64,000 nucleotides of DNA from Candidatus Thiothrix putei (GTDB lineage Bacteria > Pseudomonadota > Gammaproteobacteria > Thiotrichales > Thiotrichaceae), in NCBI GenBank assembly GCA_029972225.1, contig CP124756.1:1904001-1968000 (forward strand). The letters run 5' to 3'. Under the pieces are notes generated by a model. It did no database searches and was not told the DNA's origin. It saw only the letters and a list, made by a program, of their open reading frames with translations. The position numbers and the translations under genes were made by a program. This document shows positions 34,749 to 45,585 of the stretch, one piece after another. Within the stretch, counting starts at the first letter, position 1; every line of letters starts with the position of its first letter.

Positions 34749-36125
34749 ATGAACTTGTTGATCATAATTCCTGCATTTCTCGTCGCGATTGGTCTACTGG
34801 TAACAGTACACGAATTCGGGCATTTCTGGGTCGCCCGCAAGCTGGGCGTCAAAGTATTGCGTTTCTCGGTTGGTTTTGGCAAACCGCTGTGGCGGCGTGT
34901 TTCCAAAGACTCCGATCAGATTGAATACGTGGTAGCAGCATTACCGTTTGGTGGCTACGTTAAAATGCTCGATGAACGTGAGTGTGAGGAAGGTGGCGAA
35001 ATTCCTGAGCATGATTTGCCGCGTGCGTTTAATCGTCAAAAATTGTGGAAGCGTGCGGCGATTGTGGTCGCAGGCCCCATGGCTAACTTTATTCTGGCTA
35101 TCCTGATTTATGCGATGGTGAATATGATCGGTCAGGATGCGATGCGCCCGTATGTCGATGTGGTGAAAGATTCCCCGATGGCGTTGGCAGGGTTCCAGCC
35201 CGGTGATGAGGTCACGGCAATTAACGGTATTGCGACGACTTCATGGGAAGATATGCGCATGTTGTTGATTGAGGAATACCTGAAATCGCCACAATTGCTA
35301 CTCAGTGCCAAAACGCAAGAGGGTACAGCGGTACAACGTGAGTTAAATCTTACGGGTGTGGCGATGTTTAAGGAAAAAGCCGGAGCATTGGATAAGCTAG
35401 GTTTGAATCCTTGGTTGCCACCTTACGATGTGGTGGTTCATGCAGTATTACCCGATACGCCCGCTGCACAAGCAGGTTTACAAGCGAACGATAAAATCTT
35501 GCAAATAGATACGCTTAAGCCGACGAACGGGCGTGTTTTCATTGAATATATTCAGCAACATGCTGACCAGCCAGTGACATTAACGGTGGAGCGTGCAGGC
35601 AATATTCATACCTTGAATATCACGCCACGGATTAACCCAGCCAGTGGTGTCACAACCGCAACCATCGGGGCGCAATTAGCCCCCCCACCTGCCAGTTTGC
35701 GTGAGCAAGTATATTTCACCCAGTCGTATGGTTTGGTGGAGTCTTTAGGGCGCGGTGTGGAAAAAACCTGGCAAATGTCCGTGGTGACATTAAAATTAAT
35801 GGGACGAATGCTGACAGGTGAAGTTTCGTTGAATAATATCAGTGGCCCGGTGACTATCGCGCAATATGCGGGTGTTACTGCTTCGATTGGTTTTACGGTT
35901 TACCTTGGTTTTCTCGCGATTGTGAGCATTAGCCTTGGGGTATTGAACTTATTGCCTATCCCGATGTTGGATGGTGGGCATTTGTTTTATTATCTGCTTG
36001 AGTGGATAAAAGGTAGTCCTGTGTCGGCAGAAACGGAAGCGGTAGGTTTCCGGGTGGGAATGGCAATCATTGGCGGACTGATGGTGCTTGCTTTGTATAA
36101 TGACATTACACGGTTATTAAATTAA
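34749..36125 (+). CDS. rseP: Site-2 protease RseP
   Basis: This 458-residue inner-membrane metalloprotease cleaves anti-sigma factor RseA after DegS in the envelope stress response. Metal-binding HEFGH is at about residues 22-26. Two periplasmic PDZ domains are present (about 115-200 and 220-300, with SPMALAGFQPGDEVTAING and TPAAQAGLQANDKILQID). The second active-site motif LLPIPMLDGGH is near 400. It precedes bamA by 2 bp, as usual in gammaproteobacteria. Confidence 0.95.
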   Translation: MNLLIIIPAFLVAIGLLVTVHEFGHFWVARKLGVKVLRFSVGFGKPLWRRVSKDSDQIEYVVAALPFGGYVKMLDERECEEGGEIPEHDLPRAFNRQKLWKRAAIVVAGPMANFILAILIYAMVNMIGQDAMRPYVDVVKDSPMALAGFQPGDEVTAINGIATTSWEDMRMLLIEEYLKSPQLLLSAKTQEGTAVQRELNLTGVAMFKEKAGALDKLGLNPWLPPYDVVVHAVLPDTPAAQAGLQANDKILQIDTLKPTNGRVFIEYIQQHADQPVTLTVERAGNIHTLNITPRINPASGVTTATIGAQLAPPPASLREQVYFTQSYGLVESLGRGVEKTWQMSVVTLKLMGRMLTGEVSLNNISGPVTIAQYAGVTASIGFTVYLGFLAIVSISLGVLNLLPIPMLDGGHLFYYLLEWIKGSPVSAETEAVGFRVGMAIIGGLMVLALYNDITRLLN

Positions 36126-36127
36126 TT

Positions 36128-38419
36128 ATGAAAAAACACACACTTGTAATTTCAGCGGTAAGCTGTTTGTTGGCTGTTTCTCAAGCTGCCTGGGCTGCTG
36201 CCTTTGTAGTACGCGACATTGAAGTGAATGGTTTAGAGCGTATTGCGGCGGGTACTGTGCTGAATTACCTGCCAGCTCGTGTTGGTGAACAGTTCAACGA
36301 TGCACAATCGGCGGAGGCTATCCGTTCGTTGTTCCAGACCGGTTTGTTTGAAGATGTGCAACTGGGTCGCCGTGGTGATGTGTTGGTGGTAAACGTGGTG
36401 GAACGTCCTGCCATCGGTGAGTTAACGATCACCGGTAATCGCAAGATTCCCACTGAGAAGCTGATGGAGGTCTTGAAACTGCGCAATATCAGCAAAGGTG
36501 ACACGCTCGATAAAGCCGCTTTGGCAACGATTCAGCGTGAACTGGAAGAGCAGTATCAAGGCATGGGGCATTACGGTGTTGACATTAAGACCACCATTGA
36601 AGCGCTGCCACGTAACCGAGTAGCGGTTAAGATTAATATCAATGAAGGTAATGTTGCCCGTATTCAGAAAGTCAATATTATCGGCAATAAAGCCTTTCCA
36701 GAGTCTGTATTGTTGAAACAATTGGAGTCTGGGCCACGCGGCGCATTTTCTATTCCTTTTTTGAGCGATAGTGACCAGTATTCCAAAGAAAAGCTGATGG
36801 CAGATTTGGATGCGCTGAACAGTTTTTACCGTGATCGTGGCTATATCAATTTTGAAATCACTTCGGCTGATGTGTCGATGTCACCGGACAAGAAGAATAT
36901 TTTTCTGAATGTCAGTGTTAACGAAGGTGATCAGTACCGTATCGGCAATGTCAGCGTGGCAGGCAATCCGGGCTTGTCACCAGAGCAATTGGGTGAAGCG
37001 GTTAAATTGCGTAAGGGCGAAGTCTTTTCGCAAAAAGCCTTGGAGGAAACGCGCAAAAACTTGTCCAACAAGCTCGGTGCGCAAGGCTATGCATTCACCA
37101 AGGTTGCAGCAACCCCTGATTTTGATGAAGCCAATAAGCAAGTGGGTATCTTGTTGTCAGTCGATCAGGGTAAGCGCACTTATGTGCGGCGTATCGACAT
37201 TCGCGGGAATAACCGTACCAAGGATGAAGTCTATCGCCGTGAATTGCGTCAGGTAGAAAGTTCATGGTTCTCAAAAGAACAGGTAGAGCGTTCTAAAACC
37301 CGTTTGCAACGTTTACCGTATGTTGAAGAAGCAACCATTGAAGTCGAGCCAGTAGCAGGTACTAATGACCAAGTTGACCTGATTGTAACCGTGAAGGAGC
37401 GTTCCTCTAACCAGTTTCGGGTGGGCGCAGGCTATTCCCAATCGCAAGGGGTATTGTTCAACGTCAACCTGAATCAAGACAACTTCATGGGGACGGGTAA
37501 AAAGCTGGATGTAAACGTTGATAACAGCAAGGTCAACAAAAATTACAGCATCGGTTACACCAATCCTTACTATACACCGGATGGTATCAGCCGTGGTTTT
37601 AGTACCTATTACAAGGAATACGATGCAGAGGCAGAAGATATTTCGAGCTATGCATCCAACCGTTACGGTGGTAGCGTTAATTACACTGTGCCATTGAGTG
37701 AACATGATTCTGTGTATGCCAGCGTCGGTGCTGAGAAGCGTGAAATTGTTCTTGGTAGCGATCCAGCCCAGCGCATTAAAGACTTTGTGGCAAGCAATGG
37801 GGATGAATATACCCAATTACCGGTAACAGTGAGTTATGTGCACGATACCCGCAACCGTACTGTGTTCCCCACAGAAGGTCAGCGTCATCGGGTCTCTTTG
37901 CAAGCAGCAGCGCCGGGCAGTGATTTGCAGTACCAGAAGTTAAGCTATGATGGTGCTGCCTATAAGCCGGTGACTGACAATGTAACTTTCGCGGTGAAAG
38001 GTAAAGTTGGCAGCAGTAATACCGGCGGTGATCTCGATAGTTTACCGTTTTTCGATAAGTATTATGCAGGTGGTATCAACAGTGTGCGTGGCTTTGAGCA
38101 AAGTTCCCTAGGGTCACGTGATGAGAAGGATGACCCTACCGGGGGCGATTTGTCGGTAACAGCGACGGCTGAAGTCCAGTTCCCGGTTCCCTTGGCTGAA
38201 GATGTCAAAGGTCTCAAAATGAGCACTTTTGTGGATGCTGGTAATGTCTTCAATGATACCGGCGACTTTAAAGCGGATGAATTACGTTACTCAGCAGGTG
38301 TGGGCGCGGTGTGGTTGTCACCGATTGGCCCGTTCGAGGTTAGTTACGCTAAACCCTTGAATGCTGAAGACGGTGATAAAGAGCAAAAAGTACAATTCAG
38401 TATTGGGGCGTCGTTCTAA
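36128..38419 (+). CDS. bamA: Outer membrane protein assembly factor BamA
   Basis: This 763-residue Omp85 protein has a signal peptide (about 1-24), five POTRA domains (about 25-420, each starting like VRDIEVNGLERI or VRRIDIRGNNRTKDEV) and a C-terminal 16-strand barrel ending in a terminal aromatic (ASF). The barrel contains the VRGFEQ loop typical of Omp85 proteins. It is the essential core of the BAM machine. Confidence 0.96.
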   Translation: MKKHTLVISAVSCLLAVSQAAWAAAFVVRDIEVNGLERIAAGTVLNYLPARVGEQFNDAQSAEAIRSLFQTGLFEDVQLGRRGDVLVVNVVERPAIGELTITGNRKIPTEKLMEVLKLRNISKGDTLDKAALATIQRELEEQYQGMGHYGVDIKTTIEALPRNRVAVKININEGNVARIQKVNIIGNKAFPESVLLKQLESGPRGAFSIPFLSDSDQYSKEKLMADLDALNSFYRDRGYINFEITSADVSMSPDKKNIFLNVSVNEGDQYRIGNVSVAGNPGLSPEQLGEAVKLRKGEVFSQKALEETRKNLSNKLGAQGYAFTKVAATPDFDEANKQVGILLSVDQGKRTYVRRIDIRGNNRTKDEVYRRELRQVESSWFSKEQVERSKTRLQRLPYVEEATIEVEPVAGTNDQVDLIVTVKERSSNQFRVGAGYSQSQGVLFNVNLNQDNFMGTGKKLDVNVDNSKVNKNYSIGYTNPYYTPDGISRGFSTYYKEYDAEAEDISSYASNRYGGSVNYTVPLSEHDSVYASVGAEKREIVLGSDPAQRIKDFVASNGDEYTQLPVTVSYVHDTRNRTVFPTEGQRHRVSLQAAAPGSDLQYQKLSYDGAAYKPVTDNVTFAVKGKVGSSNTGGDLDSLPFFDKYYAGGINSVRGFEQSSLGSRDEKDDPTGGDLSVTATAEVQFPVPLAEDVKGLKMSTFVDAGNVFNDTGDFKADELRYSAGVGAVWLSPIGPFEVSYAKPLNAEDGDKEQKVQFSIGASF

Positions 38420-38422
38420 ATC

Positions 38423-38998
38423 ATGCTAAAAGCCAGTGCGTTATGGTTGTGGGTGCTGATTCTTTGGGGTCAGCCTGTGGTGGCAGTCGATGAGGTGGCT
38501 GCTCAACATTCCGTGCGCATTGCCATTGTGGATGTTGCCAGTTTGCTTGAAAACGCGCCGCAGTCGAAAGCAGCAGACGCTAAATTGAAGTGGGATTTTG
38601 TGCCGCGTGAGCAAAAATTGGAGGCTGATCAAAAAGCTATTCGTCAATTAGAAGATGAGTTGACTGCCCGTAGCGAAGCAGGTGTGTTGTCTGAAGCAGA
38701 AAAAGTACAGCGTCAGCGTGAATTGCGTGACTTACAGCGCAAATATACCCGTGAAATGGAAGATTTCCGTGAGGCAGTGCGCAGTGCTCGTGATATGGCC
38801 ATCGATACCTTGCAAGCAGGTATTATTCAAGCTATTGGTGAGGTACGTGAGCAAGAGAAAATCGACATCGTGTTGCGCGAAAGTAATTACATTGTTGCCA
38901 GTGACCGTATTGATATTACTGCCAAAGTTATGTTGCATTTGGAACAAAAGTTTCAAGCGCAACAGACGTTAGAGCCTCCTGCGGGTAAACAGGAATGA
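38423..38998 (+). CDS. skp: Periplasmic chaperone Skp/OmpH
   Basis: This 191-residue protein has a signal peptide (about 1-23, ending VVA) then an OmpH domain: [23 protein letters not shown], a long charged coiled coil, and [14 protein letters not shown]. It carries unfolded outer-membrane proteins to BAM. It sits directly between bamA and lpxD, the conserved order, and overlaps lpxD by 4 bp. Confidence 0.93.
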   Translation: MLKASALWLWVLILWGQPVVAVDEVAAQHSVRIAIVDVASLLENAPQSKAADAKLKWDFVPREQKLEADQKAIRQLEDELTARSEAGVLSEAEKVQRQRELRDLQRKYTREMEDFREAVRSARDMAIDTLQAGIIQAIGEVREQEKIDIVLRESNYIVASDRIDITAKVMLHLEQKFQAQQTLEPPAGKQE

Positions 38999-39993
38999 AA
39001 GCCATGCCAAAGGGTTTCTCGTTACAGGAATTAGCAGAATACACAGATTCTGATATACGAGGTGATGCTCAGTTACGCTTGTATTCAGTTGCTTCCATTG
39101 AGAAAGCCGTGTCAGGCGACCTCAGCTACATTCGTGATGCCAAATACCGGCATTATTTACAAACGTCTGAAGCCAGTGCGTTAATTTTGCCGCCCGATAT
39201 GGCGCAAATCTATCAGGGTAACTGTCTCGTTAACCCGAATCCTTATCTTGCTTATGCGAAAGTCGTGACTCTGCTGTACCCGGTTACGCGCCCTACGGTG
39301 CTGATTCACCCTAGTGTGGTGATCGGTGACGGGGTTGAGCTAGGCGCAGATGTAGTGATTGAAGCTGGTTGTGTTATTGGTGATGGTTGTGTCATTGGTG
39401 ATGGGAGCTGGCTGCACGCTAACGTTACCTTGTATGCGGATACGCGCATTGGCAAACGCTGTATCATTCATTCTGGTGCAGTCTTAGGTGCTGATGGCTT
39501 CGGGTTTGCTCCCGATCAGAAAACATGGTTTAAGATTCCGCAGATCGGTAATGTGGTGGTTGGCGATGATGTCGAGATAGGTGCAAACACGACGATTGAC
39601 CGTGCGGCGATGGGATCAACCGTGATTGGTAATGGCGTGAAACTCGATAACCTGATTCAGATCGGGCATAACACCCAGATTGGTGATTACACCGCGATGG
39701 CTGCCTGCACTGCGGTTGCGGGTAGTGTGCAGATTGGCAGGTATTGTCAAATTGCAGGCATGTGCGCGATTGCAGGGCATTTGAGTATCACGGATCATGT
39801 GGTAGTAACAGGTACAAGCATGGTTTCGCATTCGATTACCAAACCAGGGGTATATTCTTCCGGCACAACAATAGAGGAAAATGCTGTCTGGCGTAAGAAC
39901 GCAGTGCGTTTTAACCAGTTGGATACGTTAGCTCGCCGTTTACAGGAGTTGGAAAAACAACTAACGGCTTTACAAAATAAAGGGAGTACTTGA
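38995..39993 (+). CDS. lpxD: UDP-3-O-(3-hydroxyacyl)glucosamine N-acyltransferase
   Basis: This 332-residue enzyme is the third step of lipid A synthesis. An N-terminal uridine-binding domain is followed by a left-handed beta helix with hexapeptide repeats (for example [29 protein letters not shown], long quoting avoided here) and a C-terminal helix. Catalytic His is in [16 protein letters not shown] 38995 overlaps the skp stop; ATG 39004 is an alternative. Confidence 0.95.
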   Translation: MKAMPKGFSLQELAEYTDSDIRGDAQLRLYSVASIEKAVSGDLSYIRDAKYRHYLQTSEASALILPPDMAQIYQGNCLVNPNPYLAYAKVVTLLYPVTRPTVLIHPSVVIGDGVELGADVVIEAGCVIGDGCVIGDGSWLHANVTLYADTRIGKRCIIHSGAVLGADGFGFAPDQKTWFKIPQIGNVVVGDDVEIGANTTIDRAAMGSTVIGNGVKLDNLIQIGHNTQIGDYTAMAACTAVAGSVQIGRYCQIAGMCAIAGHLSITDHVVVTGTSMVSHSITKPGVYSSGTTIEENAVWRKNAVRFNQLDTLARRLQELEKQLTALQNKGST

Positions 39994-39999
39994 ACCGCA

Positions 40000-40452
40000 A
40001 TGGGCACAATGAACGTTGAAAAAATTAGAAATTACTTGCCGCACCGTTACCCGTTTTTATTGGTCGATCGGGTGTTGGACTATGAAGTCGGCAAATCTTT
40101 GACCGCGATTAAAAACGTGACGGTGAATGAGCCGTGGGTCAACGGGCATTTTCCACACCAGCCAATTATGCCGGGTGTGCTCATTATTGAGGCGTTGGCG
40201 CAGGCAACCGGTTTGCTTGGTTTCCGCACCATGGGAGAGGAACCGCAAAACGATACCTTATACTTGTTGGTAGCCGTGGATAAAGCCCGTTTCAAGCAAG
40301 CGGTTGTCCCCGGTGATCAGTTGGTGATGAAGGTTGAATTAGTGAAGCGTAAAGGCATTATGTGGGTTTTCAATGCCGAAGCACGGGTCGATGGTAAGCT
40401 TGCGGTGTCGGCTGAACTCATGTGTGCGGCGAAAAAAGAGACGGTTGCTTGA
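40000..40452 (+). CDS. fabZ: 3-hydroxyacyl-[ACP] dehydratase FabZ
   Basis: This 150-residue hotdog-fold enzyme removes water from beta-hydroxyacyl-ACP. Motifs: YLPHRYPFLLVDRV, then NGHFPHQPIMPGVLIIEALAQ with catalytic His and Glu. ATG 40009 (MNVEK) is an alternative start. It balances fatty acid and lipid A supply alongside lpxD and lpxA. Confidence 0.95.
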   Translation: MGTMNVEKIRNYLPHRYPFLLVDRVLDYEVGKSLTAIKNVTVNEPWVNGHFPHQPIMPGVLIIEALAQATGLLGFRTMGEEPQNDTLYLLVAVDKARFKQAVVPGDQLVMKVELVKRKGIMWVFNAEARVDGKLAVSAELMCAAKKETVA

Positions 40453-41228
40453 GTAGCCTGATTCATCCCACGGCGATTGTGCACCCTGCTGCGCAACTGG
40501 CTGAGGGTGTGGAAGTGGGGGCGTATAGCGTGATCGGTGCTGATGTCAGCGTCGGTCGTGCGACACGTATTGGTTCGCATGTGGTGATTGAGGGGCCAAC
40601 ACGCATTGGTGCGGAAAACCAGATTTACCAGTTTGCCTCGGTTGGGGCAGCGCCTCAGGATAAGAAGTTTAACGGTGAACTTACCGAATTGATCATCGGT
40701 GATCGCAATGTGATCCGTGAATGTTGTACCTTGAATCGCGGGACAGCGCAGGATAAAGGCAAAACCGTCATTGGTAATGACAACTGGATTATGGCTTATG
40801 TCCATATTGCCCACGATTGCATCATTGGCAATAACACTATTTTTGCGAATAGTGCGACCTTAGCCGGACACGTAGAGATTCGTGACTGGGTGATTTTAGG
40901 TGGATTTACCTTGGTTCACCAGTTTTGCACCATTGGCGAACATGCTTTTACGGGGATGGGGTCAGCTATCGGCAAGGACGTTCCCCCTTATACCATGGTG
41001 ACAGGCGCACCCGCTGAACCGCGCAGTATCAATCTGGAAGGTTTGAAACGCCGTGGTTACAGCATGGATGCGATTCACCGCATTAAGGAAGCACACCGCA
41101 TTCTTTACCGCCACAACCTGACGACTCAGGAAGCACTCGCCAAAATTGACGTGGATTACGGTGAATACCCTGATATTCGCTTACTGCTTGATTTTTGCCA
41201 TAATAGTCAGCGGGGGCTGATTCGTTAA
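40449..41228 (+). CDS. lpxA: UDP-N-acetylglucosamine acyltransferase LpxA
   Basis: This roughly 259-residue protein catalyses the first step of lipid A synthesis. It is a hexapeptide-repeat left-handed beta helix: IHPTAIVHPAAQLAEGVEVG, then catalytic His in YVHIAHDCIIGNN, and a C-terminal helical domain with LKRRGYSMDAIHRIKEAHR. The best start is TTG 40449, overlapping the fabZ stop, since it puts the family N-terminus (SLIHPTAIV) two residues in. The upstream ATG 40422 lies within fabZ and is less likely. Confidence 0.93.
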   Translation: MSSLIHPTAIVHPAAQLAEGVEVGAYSVIGADVSVGRATRIGSHVVIEGPTRIGAENQIYQFASVGAAPQDKKFNGELTELIIGDRNVIRECCTLNRGTAQDKGKTVIGNDNWIMAYVHIAHDCIIGNNTIFANSATLAGHVEIRDWVILGGFTLVHQFCTIGEHAFTGMGSAIGKDVPPYTMVTGAPAEPRSINLEGLKRRGYSMDAIHRIKEAHRILYRHNLTTQEALAKIDVDYGEYPDIRLLLDFCHNSQRGLIR

Positions 41229-41231
41229 CGC

Positions 41232-42386
41232 ATGAAGCGTATTGCCATCATTGCTGGGGAAACGTCAGGTGATTTGCTGGCGGCGCGTTTGATTCTTGCT
41301 TTACGTCAGTGTATTCCTGAGCTTGAATTTGAAGGCATTGCAGGCAGTGAAATGCAAGCAGCGGGTTGCCAAAGCTTATTTCCCTTAGAAAAACTCTCCG
41401 TTATGGGGTTGGTAGAGGTTTTAGCACATTTGCCGGAGCTGCTGTCTATCCGTCATCAGTTGTTACGGCATTGGCAGGCAAATCCCCCCGACTTATTCAT
41501 TGGCGTGGATGCACCTGATTTTAACTTACCGCTTGCAGCCAAATTACACGCTTTAGGTATTCCTACCGTGCATTACGTGAGTCCTTCTGTATGGGCGTGG
41601 CGGGCTAAACGGGTGCGCAACATGCGTGGCAATATTGATTTAATGCTAACGTTGTTTCCATTTGAAGTGGATTTTTACCGTGAACATGGCATGACGGCTG
41701 AGTTTGTCGGGCATCCCCTTGCAGACGAAGTGGCGTTTGATGCGAGTCGTGAACTAGCCCGCGAACAGTTGGATTTGCCGTGCCGTCAGCGTATTCTGGC
41801 TATTTTACCGGGTAGTCGCAGTGGGGAAGTGCGCCGTCTTGCCCCTGATTTTTTGCGAGCGGCTTGGCAATTGCAGCAGCGTCACCCTGATTTATGTTTG
41901 GTGGCACCGGCTGCAACGCCACGGTTACGGCAAGAATTAGAGGCGATACGTCAACAAGTAGCGCCTGATCTTAGTCTCACCGTGTTAGATGGGCAATCGC
42001 GTACCTTGATGCAAGCGGCTGATTATATCGTGTTAGCGTCCGGTACAGCGGTGTTGGAAGGCATGTTAGCTGGTCGTTTGATGATCGCCGCGTATCGCGT
42101 TGCCCCGTTGACGGCGTGGTTGATTCGTACCTTCCATTTGTTGAAAGTTCGTTTTGTGACCTTGCCCAACAACTTGGCTAATGAGGCGTTGGTAACAGAA
42201 CTGCTTCAAGAGCAGGTCACCCCGTTGAATCTTGTGCAGGCAGTAGAAAATTTGTTTACCCTACCTGTTGAACGCCAACGCTACATTCTGCAACGTTTTC
42301 AAGCATTACACGCACAACTGCGCCAAAACGCGAGTGCCAGTGCCGCTAATGCCATTCTTACCCATTTTTCGGTTAAAAAATCGTAG
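41232..42386 (+). CDS. lpxB: Lipid-A-disaccharide synthase
   Basis: This 384-residue glycosyltransferase (GT19) joins UDP-diacylglucosamine and lipid X. Motifs: IIAGETSGDLLAARLI, FEGIAGSEM, GVDAPDFNLPLA, YVSPSVWAWR, and LPGSRSGEVRRLAPDFL, with the donor site at ASGTAVLEGML. It is a membrane-associated protein, last of the lpx genes in the run. Confidence 0.95.
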   Translation: MKRIAIIAGETSGDLLAARLILALRQCIPELEFEGIAGSEMQAAGCQSLFPLEKLSVMGLVEVLAHLPELLSIRHQLLRHWQANPPDLFIGVDAPDFNLPLAAKLHALGIPTVHYVSPSVWAWRAKRVRNMRGNIDLMLTLFPFEVDFYREHGMTAEFVGHPLADEVAFDASRELAREQLDLPCRQRILAILPGSRSGEVRRLAPDFLRAAWQLQQRHPDLCLVAPAATPRLRQELEAIRQQVAPDLSLTVLDGQSRTLMQAADYIVLASGTAVLEGMLAGRLMIAAYRVAPLTAWLIRTFHLLKVRFVTLPNNLANEALVTELLQEQVTPLNLVQAVENLFTLPVERQRYILQRFQALHAQLRQNASASAANAILTHFSVKKS

Positions 42387-42398
42387 AGACACGACACC

Positions 42399-42938
42399 AT
42401 GGTCTACCTTACCAAACTTAAACACACTGGCTCTGTTATCAGTTCCAGTGATCAATTTGGCGCAAAAATGTTTGAAGTGGCGGCACGCTACTTTTCTCAC
42501 TATACACGCGGTATTTTTATTGGCACGGGTAGCGGGGTGGTGGCGCAATACTTCATGCAAACACCTGTGCCATTTTCCTTTGTGGAAAAGCACCCAGCGT
42601 TTGTGCGTCAGTTTCATGAGCGTTTTGGTGTAAATACGCCGTTACTGGCACAAGATTTTTTCACCCTGCCGATTGATAACAGTGACGCAGGCTTAGCCAA
42701 TTGCATCATGGTGTCGTGTATGCCGGTGACCGGGCCGTTTTATTCTGAAAAGTTGGTGGAACAGTTCCGCGATGCGCTCAATAGTGGTTCGACGATTGTG
42801 CAGATGAGTTATACACCCTTTATTAGGCAAATTCGTTTGTTTGAGCGTTTACAACGTGAAGGTTTTAAGGTGCAACGGGTGAGTACGGTCTTTTTCAATA
42901 TTCCCCCAGCTTCTGTCTTTGTGTTGAGAAAAGCCTAA
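42399..42938 (+). CDS. Putative class I SAM-dependent methyltransferase
   Basis: This 179-residue protein has a loose Rossmann-type pattern: [14 protein letters not shown] (about 39-52, like motif I), [16 protein letters not shown] (acidic residue after strand 2) and [12 protein letters not shown]. The start of the protein and the [17 protein letters not shown] segment resemble bacterial phospholipid N-methyltransferases. The substrate is unknown. It is inserted between lpxB and rnhB, an unusual neighbour, and ends exactly at the rnhB start codon. Confidence 0.55.
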   Translation: MVYLTKLKHTGSVISSSDQFGAKMFEVAARYFSHYTRGIFIGTGSGVVAQYFMQTPVPFSFVEKHPAFVRQFHERFGVNTPLLAQDFFTLPIDNSDAGLANCIMVSCMPVTGPFYSEKLVEQFRDALNSGSTIVQMSYTPFIRQIRLFERLQREGFKVQRVSTVFFNIPPASVFVLRKA

Positions 42939-43504
42939 TGGTGGTTGCGGGCGTGGATGAGGTGGGGCGAGGGCCATTGGCAGGTGCAGTAGTGGCGGCT
43001 GCGGTTATTCTTGACCCAAACCAGCCAATCGTTGGCTTGAATGACTCCAAAAAACTCACGGCAAAGCGTCGTGAGCAGTTGGCGGTTGAGATTCGGGCCA
43101 AAGCCTTAGCATGGAGCTTAGGACGGGCGGAAGTAGAAGAAATTGATCAGATCAATATTTTGCAAGCAACATTTTTAGCGATGCAACGGGCATTAGAAGG
43201 TTTGGCGATTCAGCCCGATTTGGTCAAAATTGATGGTAATCGTTGCCCCGTATCGACGTATGCGATGCAGGCAATTGTCGGTGGGGATGCAACGGTAGCG
43301 GAAATCAGTGCGGCGTCGATTCTGGCAAAAGTGGTGCGTGATGCGGAGTTGGTGGCATTGGATGCGATTTACCCACAATACGGGTTTGCTAAACACAAAG
43401 GCTATGGAACGGCGGCACATTTAGCGGCATTGCGTGAGTTTGGCGCTACGCCGATTCATCGACGTAGCTTTGCACCGGTCAGGCAAACGCTCGCAGCGTC
43501 TTAA
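42938..43504 (+). CDS. rnhB: Ribonuclease HII
   Basis: This 188-residue enzyme cleaves RNA in RNA-DNA hybrids and at single ribonucleotides. The catalytic start [21 protein letters not shown] includes Asp and Glu; KIDGNRCP and [21 protein letters not shown] carry the other acidic residues. Start ATG 42938. It is the usual end of the lpx run. It overlaps ppk1 by 4 bp at its 3' end. Confidence 0.95.
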   Translation: MVVAGVDEVGRGPLAGAVVAAAVILDPNQPIVGLNDSKKLTAKRREQLAVEIRAKALAWSLGRAEVEEIDQINILQATFLAMQRALEGLAIQPDLVKIDGNRCPVSTYAMQAIVGGDATVAEISAASILAKVVRDAELVALDAIYPQYGFAKHKGYGTAAHLAALREFGATPIHRRSFAPVRQTLAAS

Positions 43505-45585
43505 CCATTGCCCAGCAGTTTTAAGAGTTGCTGTTGAGCGTTAATAGCTGCGGCTTCCTCCCCCTCAGGTTGTTGGCGCAAGTATGTGCCATCAGCCTGC
43601 AATTCCCACGCCTGCGTATTGTCTTGCAAGTGCAATTCAAATGCTTCGTGAATAATCCGTTGCCGCAGTTTCTGATCCAGAATCGGGAAAGCCACTTCCA
43701 CGCGGCGGAAGAAATTACGCGGCATCCAATCCGCACTGGAACAATACAATTCCTCATCACCGGCATTCTGGAAATAAAACACCCGTGGGTGTTCTAAAAA
43801 CCGCCCCATGACCGAGCGCACATGAATATTTTCGGAAATGCCCGCAATGCCGGGGCGCAGGCAACACACCCCGCGTACCACCAATTCCACCCTTACACCC
43901 GCTTGCGAGGCTTGATACAAAGCGCTAATCGTTTGCGGTTCAATCAAGGCATTCATGCGAGCGCGGATCAACGCGGGCTTACCTGCTAAGGCGTGTTGGG
44001 TTTCACGCTGGATTTTATCCATGATCGCGAGGTGCAAGGTGAATGGCGCTTCCAGCAAATATTTCAGGTCGCGCATTCGCCCCAGGCCCGTGAGCATGTG
44101 GAAGACTTTGTGCACGTCTTCGGTCATGTCTGCTTGACAGGTGAGCAAACCAAAATCGGTGTAAATCCGTGCCGTGCCGGGGTGATAGTTGCCTGTGCCA
44201 AGGTGGGCGTAACGGCGTAAGTGTTGACCTTCGCGCCGCACCACTAGACACAGTTTCGCATGGGTTTTGTAACCCACCACGCCATACACCACGTGCGCCC
44301 CGGCATTCTGCAATTGATTGGCAAGCCCGATATTGGCTTCTTCATCGAAACGCGCCCGCAATTCGACTACCACCGTGACTTCTTTGCCTAAGCGTGCTGC
44401 CCGAATCAGGTGCTTGACCAGTTCGGATTGTTTGCTGGTGCGGTACAGCGTCATTTTAATCGCCAATACATTGGGGTCTTTGGCGGCTTGCTCAATAAAA
44501 TCCAGCACCGTTTGGAAACTTTGGTAAGGGTGATGCATCAAGACATCGCTGTGTTTGATGCGTTCAAACAAATCCGGGTGGCGCTCAGCGACCGATGGGG
44601 CAGGGCGGAACGGTGGAAAGCGCAAGTCAGGGCGATCCACCAAATCGGCAATGGCCATTAAGCGGTTAAGGTTGACTGGGCCATTGACGTTGTAAACATC
44701 CTGTTCACACAGGTGGAATTGTTCCATCAGGTATTCGATATTGTCCGTTGGGCAATGGTCGGCGACTTCCAAACGCACCACCGCGCCGTAATTGCGTTGC
44801 GGCAATTCGCCTTGCATGGCTTGCAACAGATCGTCGACTTCTTCCTCATCCACGTACATATTGCTGTTGCGGGTGAGGCGGAATTGGTAGCAGCCCAACA
44901 CTTCCATGCCGGGGAACAGCCGATCAATAAAAGCGTGCAAGATGGAAGAAAGGAACACGAAACTGTCATTGCTGGCAGCCATGCCTTCGGGCAGACGGAT
45001 AATGCGTGGCAAACTGCGCGGTGCTTGCACAATGGCGGTATCAATTTCACGCCCGAAGGCATCCGTACCTTGCAAGCTGATAATGAAATTCAGGCTTTTA
45101 TTGATGACATTAGGGAACGGGTGCGCGGGGTCTAGCCCCAGTGGACTCAACAAGGGCATGAGTTCGCGGTCGAAATAATCCGATAGCCAAGCCAGTTGCC
45201 GTTCATCCCAATGGGTACGACGTACAAAGTAAATGCCTTCTTGGCGCAGCGCAGGAATGATGGATTCGTTCAACAGTTTGTATTGGGATTCAACCAGTGC
45301 GTGTGCCGTGGTCGTAATTTGCCTCAATGCTGCCGTCGGGGTTAAGCCATCTGCACCAATGGAGGCGACATCCAGTTGCAACTGTTGCTTGAGACTGGCT
45401 ACCCGGACTTCAAAAAACTCATCCATATTCGCACTGGAAATACACAGAAAGCGCAGACGTTCCAGTAGCGGTACACGCGGGTCTTGCGCCAGCTCCATGA
45501 CGCGGCGGTTAAAGGCAAGCAGGCTGAGTTCGCGATTGAGGTAGTAATCGGGGTTATTCAGGTCGGGTGCAGCATTTTCCTGCAT
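43501..45585 (-). CDS. ppk1: Polyphosphate kinase 1
   Basis: This roughly 694-residue enzyme makes polyphosphate from ATP. Features: an N-terminal domain beginning [37 protein letters not shown], and the phospholipase-D-like core with [14 protein letters not shown] (catalytic phosphohistidine) and [19 protein letters not shown]. Start ATG 45585 gives the usual family length; the open frame continues to 45813 but the extra 76 residues look non-coding. Polyphosphate reserve is common in Thiothrix-like bacteria. Confidence 0.94.
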   Translation of the reverse strand: MQENAAPDLNNPDYYLNRELSLLAFNRRVMELAQDPRVPLLERLRFLCISSANMDEFFEVRVASLKQQLQLDVASIGADGLTPTAALRQITTTAHALVESQYKLLNESIIPALRQEGIYFVRRTHWDERQLAWLSDYFDRELMPLLSPLGLDPAHPFPNVINKSLNFIISLQGTDAFGREIDTAIVQAPRSLPRIIRLPEGMAASNDSFVFLSSILHAFIDRLFPGMEVLGCYQFRLTRNSNMYVDEEEVDDLLQAMQGELPQRNYGAVVRLEVADHCPTDNIEYLMEQFHLCEQDVYNVNGPVNLNRLMAIADLVDRPDLRFPPFRPAPSVAERHPDLFERIKHSDVLMHHPYQSFQTVLDFIEQAAKDPNVLAIKMTLYRTSKQSELVKHLIRAARLGKEVTVVVELRARFDEEANIGLANQLQNAGAHVVYGVVGYKTHAKLCLVVRREGQHLRRYAHLGTGNYHPGTARIYTDFGLLTCQADMTEDVHKVFHMLTGLGRMRDLKYLLEAPFTLHLAIMDKIQRETQHALAGKPALIRARMNALIEPQTISALYQASQAGVRVELVVRGVCCLRPGIAGISENIHVRSVMGRFLEHPRVFYFQNAGDEELYCSSADWMPRNFFRRVEVAFPILDQKLRQRIIHEAFELHLQDNTQAWELQADGTYLRQQPEGEEAAAINAQQQLLKLLGNG

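Noticed and set aside
39324..39420. Short internal repeats in lpxD as a repeat element
   Set aside because: They encode the hexapeptide repeats of the beta helix and are expected.
40422..40448. ATG 40422 as lpxA start
   Set aside because: It is inside fabZ and adds nine residues not found in the family; TTG 40449 is better.
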